The notes under the pieces are model-generated. The model was not told where the DNA came from. It did no database searches and saw nothing but the letters and a program-made list of their open reading frames with translations. A stretch of DNA of 64,000 bases from Arcticibacter sp. (GTDB lineage Bacteria; Bacteroidota; Bacteroidia; 2-12-FULL-35-15). The DNA is taken from positions 124,001 to 188,000 of the forward strand of contig JAJNQB010000006.1 of assembly GCA_021155045.1 (NCBI GenBank), written 5' to 3'. The position numbers and the translations under genes are program-made. Shown piece by piece: positions 8,296 through 17,500 of the stretch (position 1 is the stretch's first letter; every line of letters starts with the position of its first letter).

Positions 8296-9081
8296 TTATT
8301 CAATTATTTTATACATTTCGTATGCTTCCATTCGTGTACAGGAGTTAAAATGCCACCATTCTGTTGTTATTGGCATAAAGCCTGCTTCAATCATTATATC
8401 ACGTAAGATGCGTCTGTTTAATAATTGTTTCATGGTTAGTTTTCCTTCATTAAAAAGCCGATCTTCTTCTCTGGGATAAGCAAGTTCTCCAAAATAATCA
8501 TAAGGAGTTCCCATATCTAATTCTATTCCGTTTTCATCTCTAATACTTAAATCAACAGCTGCTCCAAAATTATGTAAAGACGCATTTTCAGGATTGGATA
8601 CGTATTTGGAACGGTCGTAATAAGGAACATCAATTGCTCCCCACATTTTGTACTGAACACTTCTTGGTCGTACACCATCAAATATAATTAAAGAATAATA
8701 AGGGAATTTTGTTTTTAATAATGTTTGTGCAAATACAATTTTATCTGCAACATCTTTTTGCAAATAACATTTTTGGAAATTACCATACATGTTTGTTTTT
8801 AAAAAATTATCGGTACCAGCATATTTTAAATCAACATCAATTGTAGAATCCATTTTTTGAATATCTATCAAGCCTGCTTCAATTAATTTAGCTTCCATTT
8901 TCGAAGAATCATTATTTTCTTTATTTGAATTTAACGTGTAATTATGGAGTGTGTCAATTTTAGTTGATAAAACAAAATCGTTTTCCGCAACAGGTAATTT
9001 GTTTTTGTTGAAATCATTTTTACATGAAACGAATGAAAAACAAAATATAAATAGAAAATAAATTATGCGACTTATAAACAT
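8296..9081 (-). CDS. D-alanyl-D-alanine dipeptidase (VanX/DdpX family, M15D) lipoprotein
   Basis: A 261-residue protein of peptidase family M15D, zinc enzymes that cleave D-Ala-D-Ala in cell-wall turnover. Zinc ligands and catalytic residues are visible: SLHNFGAAVD (His170, Asp177), EWWHF (Glu241, His244) and the transition-state arginine in DGVRPRS (Arg138). The N-terminus MFISRIIYFLFIFCFSFVSC is a lipoprotein signal with Cys20, so the enzyme is probably anchored in the periplasm. The frame extends three codons upstream to a TTG, but that TTG is part of the -7 box, so the ATG at 9079-9081 was chosen. Nothing nearby suggests vancomycin resistance, so a housekeeping peptidoglycan recycling role is more likely. 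Confidence 0.88.
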   Translation of the reverse strand: MFISRIIYFLFIFCFSFVSCKNDFNKNKLPVAENDFVLSTKIDTLHNYTLNSNKENNDSSKMEAKLIEAGLIDIQKMDSTIDVDLKYAGTDNFLKTNMYGNFQKCYLQKDVADKIVFAQTLLKTKFPYYSLIIFDGVRPRSVQYKMWGAIDVPYYDRSKYVSNPENASLHNFGAAVDLSIRDENGIELDMGTPYDYFGELAYPREEDRLFNEGKLTMKQLLNRRILRDIMIEAGFMPITTEWWHFNSCTRMEAYEMYKIIE

Positions 9082-9087
9082 ATCGAA

Positions 9088-9095
9088 CAAAAATA
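9088..9095 (-). promoter_or_regulatory. Candidate -7 box of the dipeptidase gene (near leaderless)
   Basis: On the minus strand this reads TATTTTTG, an exact TAnnTTTG match ending 6 bases before the ATG at 9081. With transcription starting about 4-7 bases downstream, the mRNA would have almost no leader. It faces away from an equally placed box for the divergent gene. Confidence 0.55.
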
Positions 9096-9117
9096 AGGAT
9101 TATTAAAAATCTTCGTT

Positions 9118-9125
9118 TACTTTTG
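9118..9125 (+). promoter_or_regulatory. Candidate -7 box of the CtlX-like gene (near leaderless)
   Basis: TACTTTTG matches TAnnTTTG exactly and ends 6 bases before the ATG at 9132, implying a leaderless or nearly leaderless transcript. It is arranged back to back with the box at 9088-9095, so both promoters occupy the 50 bp between the two start codons. Confidence 0.55.
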
Positions 9126-9131
9126 TTTGCA

Positions 9132-10031
9132 ATGGAAAATTATCCTTCAAAAGTTTTAATGATTCGCCCTGTGCTTTTTGGTTATAATGAACAAACAGCA
9201 GCTAGCAATTCTTTTCAAAATTCAAAATTAAATGAAAACGAAACGTATATACAAGGTCAAGCTTTGATTGAGTTTAATACTTTTTCTGAAAAACTTAGAT
9301 TTGAAGGAATTGATGTTATAGAATTTGAAGATACTGAAAAGCCGCATACTCCAGATTCAATTTTTCCGAATAATTGGATTTCTTTTCACGAAGATAATTT
9401 AATTGTATTGTATCCTATGCTAGCAGAAAACAGAAGGCTTGAAAGAAGAAACGAAACGATAGATTTTTTTAAAAATGAAAAAACGCAAGTCATCGATTTT
9501 TCATCATTCGAAAAAGAAAATAAATTTTTAGAAGGCACAGGAAGTATCGTTTTTGATTATACCAATAAAGTTGCTTACGCAAATGTTTCTCCAAGAACAG
9601 ATAAAAAATTGTTGCAGCAATTATGTGAAAAATTGAATTACCAATGTGTAGTTTTTGCCGCTGTTGATAATGAAGGAAAGGATATTTACCATACAAATGT
9701 ATTGATGTGTGTAGGGGCAACCTTTGCCGTTATTTGTACCGAATGCATTAAAGATTCAAAAAATGTAATTCAATCATTGAAAAAAAGTAATAAAGAATTA
9801 ATCGAAATTACTTGCGCTCAAATGAATTCTTTTGCTGGAAACATGTACCAATTGTTTAACGATAAAAATGAAAGTATCATTGTAATGAGTGAGCAAGCTT
9901 TTAAATCATTAAATGAAATACAGATAAATGAAATCCAAAAACATGGGAAAATATTACACTCCCCGCTTTATACTATCGAAAAGTATGGTGGGGGCAGTGC
10001 CCGTTGTATGATTGCAGATATCCGAAATTAA
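9132..10031 (+). CDS. CtlX-like citrulline/arginine amidinohydrolase
   Basis: A 299-residue cytoplasmic protein of the guanidino-group modifying superfamily, closest to proteins called citrulline utilization hydrolase CtlX in Bacteroidota. Markers are FGYNEQTAASNSFQ near the N-terminus, DSIFPNNW (75-82), LEGTGS (Glu134), YHTNVLM (His187) and the C-terminal nucleophile Cys292 in GGGSARCMIAD. The Cys-His-acid set is that of arginine deiminases and amidinotransferases. The exact substrate cannot be read from sequence. The ATG at 9132 was chosen because the upstream in-frame TTG belongs to the promoter box. The 3' end overlaps the convergent phosphoglucomutase gene by 4 bp. Confidence 0.82.
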   Translation: MENYPSKVLMIRPVLFGYNEQTAASNSFQNSKLNENETYIQGQALIEFNTFSEKLRFEGIDVIEFEDTEKPHTPDSIFPNNWISFHEDNLIVLYPMLAENRRLERRNETIDFFKNEKTQVIDFSSFEKENKFLEGTGSIVFDYTNKVAYANVSPRTDKKLLQQLCEKLNYQCVVFAAVDNEGKDIYHTNVLMCVGATFAVICTECIKDSKNVIQSLKKSNKELIEITCAQMNSFAGNMYQLFNDKNESIIVMSEQAFKSLNEIQINEIQKHGKILHSPLYTIEKYGGGSARCMIADIRN

Positions 10032-11434
10032 CCCAATAACGTTTTTTCTGCTGCTTTTAATATTGCAAAAGCTTTTTCTGTGTTTGCCGATTCTGCATAA
10101 TTACGCAAAACAGGTTCAGTGCCTGAAGCACGAATCATTAGCCATTCATCATTATCAAAGAAATATTTCCAACCGTCAATTGTTTCTAATCGTTTAACCT
10201 TATAATTGCCAAATGAATCGTATTTATTGGTTTTGCAATTTTCTACAATTTTATTTTTTACATCTTCTTTTAAGTGCATATCGCTACGTTCAAATTTGAA
10301 TTCGCCAACAATTGAATATACTTCTGCAATTAATTCATCAAGCGTTTTTCCTGATTTTACCATGTATTCCCAAATGGTTAAACCCATCCAAATTCCATCG
10401 CGTTCAGGAATGTGACCTTTTATTGCTATTCCTCCACTTTCTTCACCTCCAAGTAAAACATCATCTGTAAGCATTATACCTGCAATATGTTTGAATCCAA
10501 TTTGTACTACTTGATATTCCAACCCAAAATGTTCGCACATTTTTTTTACACGTGGAGTAACAGAAAATGCGTTTACAACTTTTCCTGTGAATTTTTTTTG
10601 CGTTACCAAGTAATTGATGAGTAATAGAATTATATGATGTGAATCTACAAAATCGCCTTTGCTATCGTATAAGCCAATTCTGTCGGCATCACCATCAGTA
10701 GCTAAGCCACAATCTATATCGCCACTTTCTTTTATTAGTGTAGAAAATGGAATTAAATTTTTATGAATAGGTTCAGGTGCTTGACCTTCAAATCCTGGGT
10801 TGTAATCGCAATGCAAGAAGGTAATATCAGGCAATAACCTTCTCATCACATTTTGTCCAGCTCCATACATTGCGTCATAAGCAAAATTCATTTTGCTATT
10901 TCGAATTGCTTTCATGTCAAAATTTTTCTCAACATGATTTACATACATTGTTTCTAAATCAATGTATTCAATTAAACCTTGTTTTTCAAAGTCAGCTATA
11001 GAAAGCTTTTCAACATCAATAGAATTTGTATCAGGAATTAAATCTTCAACTTCTTGAATTTGTGCAGGTAATAACGGACCACCAAAATGACCTTTTAACT
11101 TATATCCATTATATGAAGGAGGATTGTGCGATGCAGTAATAATAATACCCAACGATGCTCCATTTTGTTTTGTCCCTAATGATACCATTGGAGTGGATAC
11201 AAAATCCTTTGCCAAATAAACTTTTATACCCGCATTGGCTAAAATTTTTGCGGTGGTTTCTGCAAATAATTCTCCTGCAAATCTGCAATCATGACCCACA
11301 ACAACGCTTGGCTTTTTGAAATTAGCCTTTAACCATTGTGCCGAAGCAATAGTAACACGAGCAACATTATCTACTGTAAAATCTTTGGCGATAATTGCTC
11401 TCCAACCGTCCGTTCCAAATTTTATTTTTGTCAT
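10028..11434 (-). CDS. Phosphoglucomutase/phosphomannomutase family protein
   Basis: A 468-residue alpha-D-phosphohexomutase that interconverts hexose 1- and 6-phosphates, supplying sugar nucleotides for cell-wall and surface glycans. The phosphoserine loop TASHNP (Ser102), the metal loop DGDADR (247-252), the sugar-binding loop GEESGG and the phosphate-binding RASGTEP near the C-terminus are all present, so it should be active. Sequence alone does not separate glucose from mannose or glucosamine substrates. It follows mltG by 29 bp on the same strand and is probably co-transcribed with it. Confidence 0.93.
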   Translation of the reverse strand: MTKIKFGTDGWRAIIAKDFTVDNVARVTIASAQWLKANFKKPSVVVGHDCRFAGELFAETTAKILANAGIKVYLAKDFVSTPMVSLGTKQNGASLGIIITASHNPPSYNGYKLKGHFGGPLLPAQIQEVEDLIPDTNSIDVEKLSIADFEKQGLIEYIDLETMYVNHVEKNFDMKAIRNSKMNFAYDAMYGAGQNVMRRLLPDITFLHCDYNPGFEGQAPEPIHKNLIPFSTLIKESGDIDCGLATDGDADRIGLYDSKGDFVDSHHIILLLINYLVTQKKFTGKVVNAFSVTPRVKKMCEHFGLEYQVVQIGFKHIAGIMLTDDVLLGGEESGGIAIKGHIPERDGIWMGLTIWEYMVKSGKTLDELIAEVYSIVGEFKFERSDMHLKEDVKNKIVENCKTNKYDSFGNYKVKRLETIDGWKYFFDNDEWLMIRASGTEPVLRNYAESANTEKAFAILKAAEKTLLG

Positions 11435-11463
11435 AATTTTAATTTTTTACAAATATAATTTTC

Positions 11464-12519
11464 TTAATGAATATTTCGCTTATTTAAAGCATCTCTATAT
11501 TTTTTTGCATAAATTTCGTGCTGGGCAGCCGTTTTTGCAAAGTAATGTTTGCCAGATAAATCCTCTTTAGCACACATAAAAATATAATCATGTTTTTCAA
11601 AATTTAATACGGCATCCAACGCTTTGGTATTTGCAAAGCCTATTGGTCCTGGAGGTAAACCATTAATAATGTAAGTATTATAAGGCGAATTAAATTTTAA
11701 TTCTTCATAAGAAACCCTTCTATCCGAAAAATCACCAATTGCAAAAATTACTGTTGGGTCCGATTGTAATTTCATTCCCATTTTTAAACGATTTAAATAT
11801 AATCCAGCAATTGTTTTTTGTTCTTCCGTATCGCAACATTGTTCACTTTGCACAATCGATGCTAAAGTGGAAACTTCAACCTGTGTTAGCTTGATTTTTT
11901 TTGCTTTTTGAATTCGTTCTTCCGTCCAATATTTTTTATATTCTGTAGCCATACGTTCAAAAAATTCATCAACAGAAGTGTTCCAATAAAATTGGTACGT
12001 GTTTGGAAGAAACAATGCTTGTACATTATTTTTGTTAAACCCATATTTGCTTAAAAAGGCATTGTCATTAAAAGCATAATATAAATCCAAAGAATCCGCT
12101 TCAATTCGTTTTGCCACTCTTGCAATTAATTGATTCGTTGTTTTTAATCCATTGAAATTTATTTCAATTGGTTCTTGAATTCCAGCACGAAGCAAATTAA
12201 TGAGAGCATTGTTACTCATGTTTGCTAAAATTCTGTATTTACCAGCCTTTACAGCTGATTTATAATTCTTTTTTTCTGCAAGCCATTCAAAAGAAGTTTT
12301 GTTTGCTAAAATACTGTTTTCAGAAAGTATTTTTAAAACATCGGAAAAGGTTGAGCCAGTAGGAATATAAATTATTTGCGATTTTTTATCACCTAAATTT
12401 ACATTGGATTGATAAATTGATTGATACGCAAAATAACCTCCAATACTTGTTGCCAGTACAAGTAAAACAAAAAAAGAAATAATTATTTTCTTAAAAAACG
12501 AACTCTTTTTTTTTGCCAT
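11464..12519 (-). CDS. mltG: Endolytic murein transglycosylase MltG (YceG-like)
   Basis: A 351-residue inner-membrane protein with a basic N-terminus, one membrane anchor (about 12-33) and a periplasmic YceG domain. It cleaves nascent peptidoglycan glycan strands and so terminates their elongation. Family motifs include the catalytic region TLASIVQSEQ with Glu226, LYLNRLKMGMKLQSDPT and the C-terminal NTYIINGLPPGPI. Many proteobacterial members have Glu-Lys-Glu where this has Gln-Ser-Glu, but the essential second glutamate is kept. A Cys-Cys pair follows it directly. It is upstream of phosphoglucomutase in a likely two-gene operon, and a glyA terminator separates it from glyA. Confidence 0.93.
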   Translation of the reverse strand: MAKKKSSFFKKIIISFFVLLVLATSIGGYFAYQSIYQSNVNLGDKKSQIIYIPTGSTFSDVLKILSENSILANKTSFEWLAEKKNYKSAVKAGKYRILANMSNNALINLLRAGIQEPIEINFNGLKTTNQLIARVAKRIEADSLDLYYAFNDNAFLSKYGFNKNNVQALFLPNTYQFYWNTSVDEFFERMATEYKKYWTEERIQKAKKIKLTQVEVSTLASIVQSEQCCDTEEQKTIAGLYLNRLKMGMKLQSDPTVIFAIGDFSDRRVSYEELKFNSPYNTYIINGLPPGPIGFANTKALDAVLNFEKHDYIFMCAKEDLSGKHYFAKTAAQHEIYAKKYRDALNKRNIH

Positions 12520-12548
12520 TTTTACGTTTTACTTTATAAAAATAAAGT

Positions 12549-12582
12549 AAAAAACTCTTCATTAATTTCTGAAGAGTTTTTT
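12549..12582 (-). terminator. Intrinsic terminator after glyA
   Basis: A 13-bp inverted repeat with core ACTCTTCA/TGAAGAGT, an 8-nt loop and A/T tails on both sides. It lies 19 bp beyond the glyA stop and 29 bp before the mltG start, separating the two transcripts. Confidence 0.8.
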
Positions 12583-12601
12583 TATAAGTTGATTTATGTG
12601 T

Positions 12602-13894
12602 TTATGCAAACAAAGGAAAGTCCTTCATCATTTTGTTTACCTCTTTACGAACTTCAAGAATAACTTTTTCATTGTCATTATTCATCAATACTTTATCAAT
12701 CAGGTTTACAATTTTTGGAATGTGTTTTTCTTTCAATCCTCGGCTTGTAATTGCTGCTGTTCCAACACGAATGCCAGACGTTGTAAATGGTGATTTATCA
12801 TCAAAAGGCACCATATTTTTATTTACTGTTATATCGGCTTTTACAAGTGTGTTTTCTGCTAATTTACCAGTAAGTGTAGCTTGTCCGTTTGGTAGTTTTT
12901 TTGATCGCAAATCAATTAACATACAATGATTGTCAGTACCTCCACTTATAACTTTATAACCTTTATCTACAAAACATTGTGCCATTAGTTTTGCATTTTT
13001 CATTACTTGAACACAATATTTCAAGTAACTATCTTCCAGCGCTTCACCATAAGCCACAGCTTTAGCAGCAATAACATGTTCCAATGGTCCTCCTTGTGTT
13101 CCAGGGAAAACAGCAGCATCGAGCAATTGCGACATCATTTTTATTTCTCCTTTTGGCGTTTTTTCACCAAATGGATTAGGAAAATCTTTGCCCATCATTA
13201 TCATTCCACCTCTTGGTCCGCGTAATGTTTTATGAGTTGTTGTGGTTACAATATGACAATAGGGAAGAGGATCGTTTAATAAACCTCTTGCAATTAATCC
13301 TGCAGGATGTGCTATGTCTGCCATTAATAGGGCTCCAACTTTATCAGCAATTTTTCTAAATGTATTATAATCCCAATCACGTGAATAAGCAGATGCGCCA
13401 CAAATAATTAATTTTGGTTTTTCGCGCAAAGCAATTTCCTCAACTTTTTTCATATTCACTCTTCCTGTTTTTTCGTCCACACCATAAAAACTAGGAACGT
13501 ATAATTTTCCTGAATAATTTACAGGAGATCCGTGAGTTAAATGCCCACCGTGAGAAAGATCAAAGCCTAATATTTTGTCGCCAGGTTTTAATACAGCTAA
13601 CATCACTGCTGCATTTGCTTGTGCTCCAGAATGAGGTTGAACATTAACCCATTCAGCATTAAATAATTCTTTTGCTCTATCAATAGCAAGTTGTTCTACT
13701 TTATCTACTACTTCGCAACCACCATAATAACGTTTATGAGGCAAACCCTCAGCATATTTGTTTGTTAGTACGCTACCCATCGCTTTCATTACTTGTTCGC
13801 TTACAAAATTTTCGGAAGCGATTAATTCTATTCCAACAGTTTGGCGTTTTTTTTCTTCTGCTATTAAATTAAAAATTACGGTGTCTTTTTTCAT
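12602..13894 (-). CDS. glyA: Serine hydroxymethyltransferase
   Basis: PLP-dependent cytoplasmic enzyme that converts serine plus tetrahydrofolate to glycine and methylene-tetrahydrofolate, the main source of one-carbon units. The 430-residue protein has the PLP lysine Lys222 in [14 protein letters not shown], the PLP-ring histidine in [25 protein letters not shown] near residue 48 and the folate-site region. Length is typical. It has its own terminator downstream, so it is likely monocistronic. Confidence 0.97.
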   Translation of the reverse strand: MKKDTVIFNLIAEEKKRQTVGIELIASENFVSEQVMKAMGSVLTNKYAEGLPHKRYYGGCEVVDKVEQLAIDRAKELFNAEWVNVQPHSGAQANAAVMLAVLKPGDKILGFDLSHGGHLTHGSPVNYSGKLYVPSFYGVDEKTGRVNMKKVEEIALREKPKLIICGASAYSRDWDYNTFRKIADKVGALLMADIAHPAGLIARGLLNDPLPYCHIVTTTTHKTLRGPRGGMIMMGKDFPNPFGEKTPKGEIKMMSQLLDAAVFPGTQGGPLEHVIAAKAVAYGEALEDSYLKYCVQVMKNAKLMAQCFVDKGYKVISGGTDNHCMLIDLRSKKLPNGQATLTGKLAENTLVKADITVNKNMVPFDDKSPFTTSGIRVGTAAITSRGLKEKHIPKIVNLIDKVLMNNDNEKVILEVRKEVNKMMKDFPLFA

Positions 13895-13943
13895 ACGGGA
13901 TTGAATTTTATTTTTTTTGAGAATGTAAAAGTATAAAAAAACA

Positions 13944-14429
13944 TTAAGCTTTATTGTTTAGATTTTCTTTTTCGGCAAACATAAAAATGGGAATCAGAAT
14001 CATCATCATAAAAGGCGATTGTTCTAACCCCATTAAAAACCTTGAGAGTTCGTACATGCGTTCTGACGTGTTTTCAAAAAAATAGCCTATTCCCATAAAT
14101 ATTGCAGAGATAACCATTATAGTTGCGTATAGAAAAATAGAAATAGTTCTATATTTTTTATTGTTAAATAAAATTTTCAAAACCAATAAAAGTATAATTA
14201 AAAATAAACCAGAAAACACAATTGTTAATACCCATTTTAAATTCGTTACAGTATCATAATCGTAATTTTTCAAGAAAGATAAACTTGGATGAATGGGATA
14301 ATCCATATCATAATCCCAAGCTTGTAGCAAGGCGTTGATGCTTCTGAAAACATAATCCCTGTAAAAGCTTAAAAATAATACTAAAGCGAGAATTAAAAAT
14401 AGAGTCCCGTTTTTTTTTGATCGATTCAT
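13944..14429 (-). CDS. Membrane protein, possible exosortase-system-associated protein
   Basis: A 161-residue protein with an N-terminal membrane helix (about 8-22), a periplasmic loop, two central helices (about 65-115) and a C-terminal helix. The overall pattern is an N-terminal FYRDYVF, a loop of Pro/Asp/Tyr residues, then helices ending with an MILIPIF segment. It resembles the small XrtF-associated membrane proteins of Flavobacteria, although I cannot confirm homology. An exosortase gene lies 6.6 kb away on the same strand, which fits. The frame runs 18 codons further upstream, but a TAnnTTTG box and the membrane helix support the ATG at 14427-14429. Confidence 0.45.
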   Translation of the reverse strand: MNRSKKNGTLFLILALVLFLSFYRDYVFRSINALLQAWDYDMDYPIHPSLSFLKNYDYDTVTNLKWVLTIVFSGLFLIILLLVLKILFNNKKYRTISIFLYATIMVISAIFMGIGYFFENTSERMYELSRFLMGLEQSPFMMMILIPIFMFAEKENLNNKA

Positions 14430-14437
14430 AGATAAAA

Positions 14438-14445
14438 CAAAATTA
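14438..14445 (-). promoter_or_regulatory. Candidate -7 box of the possible exosortase-associated gene
   Basis: The minus strand reads TAATTTTG, an exact TAnnTTTG match ending 8 bases before the ATG at 14429. It supports the shorter start and a near-leaderless mRNA. Confidence 0.45.
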
Positions 14446-14569
14446 ATATAAATGTTAGTTTGTTTTAATTTTAATTCACACATCGATTAATAATTGTGTT
14501 TTGTCGAAATGTTTTGATTTTTAATTATTTAACATTAAATTCGCTAACATTATTTACCCTTGATAAAAC

Positions 14570-17500
14570 ATGAATAAACAATTGTCACCCCTGTTGTTAT
14601 TCTTGTTGTTTGCCTTTGCTGGATTTTTTGCTAATGCTCAAAGCATTGCAAATTATGCTTCTGTGCGTACAACAGGTATAACTTATGCTTCAATATCAAC
14701 TTCTGGTAATGCAATAGATAGTTGGCGAAACAATGGAGCTTTTTCTCAAGACGATAATCGTAGCAATGCTACCGATATTGGATTTGATTTTTGGTATAAT
14801 GGAACTCGTTATACACAATTTAGTGTTTCCACAAATGGATATGTCGATTTTTCTTCATCTACAGCTAATGGAGGGGCAACAAATGGCCCTTATGGTTATG
14901 ATAATACACAATTTACCGGAAATGGTGCTGGTACCTGGTTAGCTTTGGCTCCTTTTTATGATGACATGACAGCACAAGGAGGAACTGCTGCTCTTGGTAA
15001 TAGTATAAAATATTTAGTCTCAGGAACTGCGCCAAATCGTGTACTTACCATTGAATGGATAAACATGGCTGTTTATTTAAATACAACTCCTAGTTTAAAT
15101 TTTCAAGTAAAATTATATGAAACCACTGGAGTAATTGATTTTGTGTATGGTACTATGACGCAGGGAACAGCGAATTTTACATATACCTGCGGGATAAATG
15201 CAGCTACTTTAGCCAATACGCCTACTGTTGCTCAGCTTAAATGTCAGCAAGCTGCTAATTCTAATACATTCAGTAATTTTGAACAGAATTCTCTAACGGC
15301 AATGCCTACGAGTAATTCTAGAATAACTTTTACTCCGCCCGTTACTACTCCTGCTTCTCCATCTGGGACATTAACATTTACTGGAGTTTCTCAAACGGGT
15401 ATGACTGTTAATTGGGTTAACTGGAGTACAAATGAAGTTGCTTATGTTTTATACAACTCTACAGATAATATTAATTTCAGCTTTGCTGCGCAAACCGCTG
15501 CAAATGTGACTTCTTATGCTTCAACAGGTTTATTGCCTGGAACAACTTATTACTGGAGATTATATGCTGTTACTGATGGGTATCTTAGCACTTCAATAAA
15601 TGGAAATCAAATAACCAATGCTGCTGGAAATGTAATTTCAATTGCAACCGGTAATTGGAATCAAACTACTACATGGAATTGTGGATGTATTCCTTCTGCA
15701 GGTGATAATGTAACCATTGCAAACACGCATACGGTGAGTATCAATGTAAATGCAAATTGCAATAATTTAACTGTTGGACAAGGAACGTCCGGAATATTGA
15801 GATTTACAGGAGGCACCAATTTGACAATGAATGTAAATAATAGTATAGTTGTGAACAATGGAGCCACATTTAATGTTCAAAATAATGCAGTACATCAGTT
15901 GTATTTGGGTGGGAGTTTAACAAATAATGGCGTTTTGGATTTTGGACAAAACGTTAATAGAGCTTGTAATTTAAATTTAATAAAAAACGGAAACTCTTTT
16001 CTGGCAGGTACTGGCAGCATTAATAGGTATAACGATATTATATTGAGCATGGGAAATTCCATTAATAATACATTGGAAGTTTCATCTTCAGTTTTTACTA
16101 TAAAATCTGACTTTTTATTTTTAAATACTGGTACTTTTAAACTTTCAACTCCCAATACAATATCCTTAATTCCATTTTCTGGAGTTTCAACAATAAACAA
16201 TAATTCTGGAATTATTGTTAATAGTGCTACTGCAACAGTTACATTTGGTAATACAATAAATTTATATGGGAACTTAATTGTAAATGCCGGCACCGTTAAT
16301 ATTGGAAATGCGAATAATGAAAATGTGGCTTCAAATGGTGGTACATTTCAAATAAATGGAGGAACAGTAAATATTGCAGGGCAATACTATTCTGCAAATA
16401 TTAACACACTTGCTAAATTTACGATGGCAGCAGGAACACTTACTTTACCCACCTCTGGTTGTACTTCTACAACCATTGCTCCTTTTCATATTGATGGAGC
16501 TGGCTCAACTTTTAACATGAGTGGAGGTACAATTGTAATTCAACGAGAAGGAGGAGCAGGACCACAGAACTTAGGTTATACAGTTCTAAATATTGCAAAC
16601 AGCGCTGTAACCGGAGGTACGCTTCAAATAGGAAATGCAACTACTCCCGCTGCTCATATAATGAATATTAATAGTTCTGCAAGGGTTGGAAATTTATTAG
16701 TGTCAAGTGCCAATGCAACAGGTATGCTTAATACTAACTCCTTAACAGTTACAAATAATATTACAATTGCTTCTGGTATTTTAAATTCGAGCAATCTAAA
16801 TTTTACGCTTGGTGGCATTTGGACTAACAATTCAACATTCACAGCAGGTACAGGGACGGTTATTTTTAACGGTACTGTAGCACAAACGTTAACAGGAAGT
16901 GTAGTTACAACCTTTAATAATTTAACAATGAATAACACCAGTGGAAGTGGTGTTACATTGGGAATAAATACAAATGTTGGAGGTATTTTAAATTTTATTT
17001 CAGGAGTAATAACAACAAATACATTTAGAGTGATTATAAATCCAACGGGTTCTGTAACAGGTGCGGGTACAGGAAGGTTTGTAAATGGCTTTTTACAAAA
17101 AAATGTTGCAACAGGAACAAACGTTACAAGAAATTACGAAGTTGGGTTTGGGTTTACAGATTATTTACCTGTTAGTTTAACATTCGCTAGTGTTACAACT
17201 GCTGGCAATGTAACAGCAAAAGTGTTTAATGGTGACCATCCTAATATTGCAACGTCATGCATTGATGATTTAAAGAGTGTAAATCGTTATTGGCAAATAA
17301 CAAATACTGGAACTGCGTTTACAAATTATTCTGCAACTTGTAATTTTATTGGTGTAGGTTCAGATGCGGATGCTGGTTCAGTTCCTGCAAATTATTTTAT
17401 GGCACTTTATAATGGTGCTGCTTGGACAACATTAACACAAGGAACAACAGCTTCAACTTCCAATCAAGCTACTGTAATTACAGCAATTGGGGCACTACAA

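Noticed and set aside
8296..9081. Vancomycin-resistance role for the VanX-like dipeptidase
   Set aside because: No vanH or vanA genes or two-component genes are nearby, and a lipoprotein signal points to periplasmic wall recycling.
12633..12929. Plus-strand open frame of 98 codons opposite glyA
   Set aside because: It is antisense to the conserved 3' end of glyA, matches no family and has no promoter box.
15661..16938. Several minus-strand open frames opposite the giant adhesin gene
   Set aside because: Their Val/Leu/Pro-rich translations mirror the Asn/Thr/Gly-rich adhesin codons. No start context or family match.
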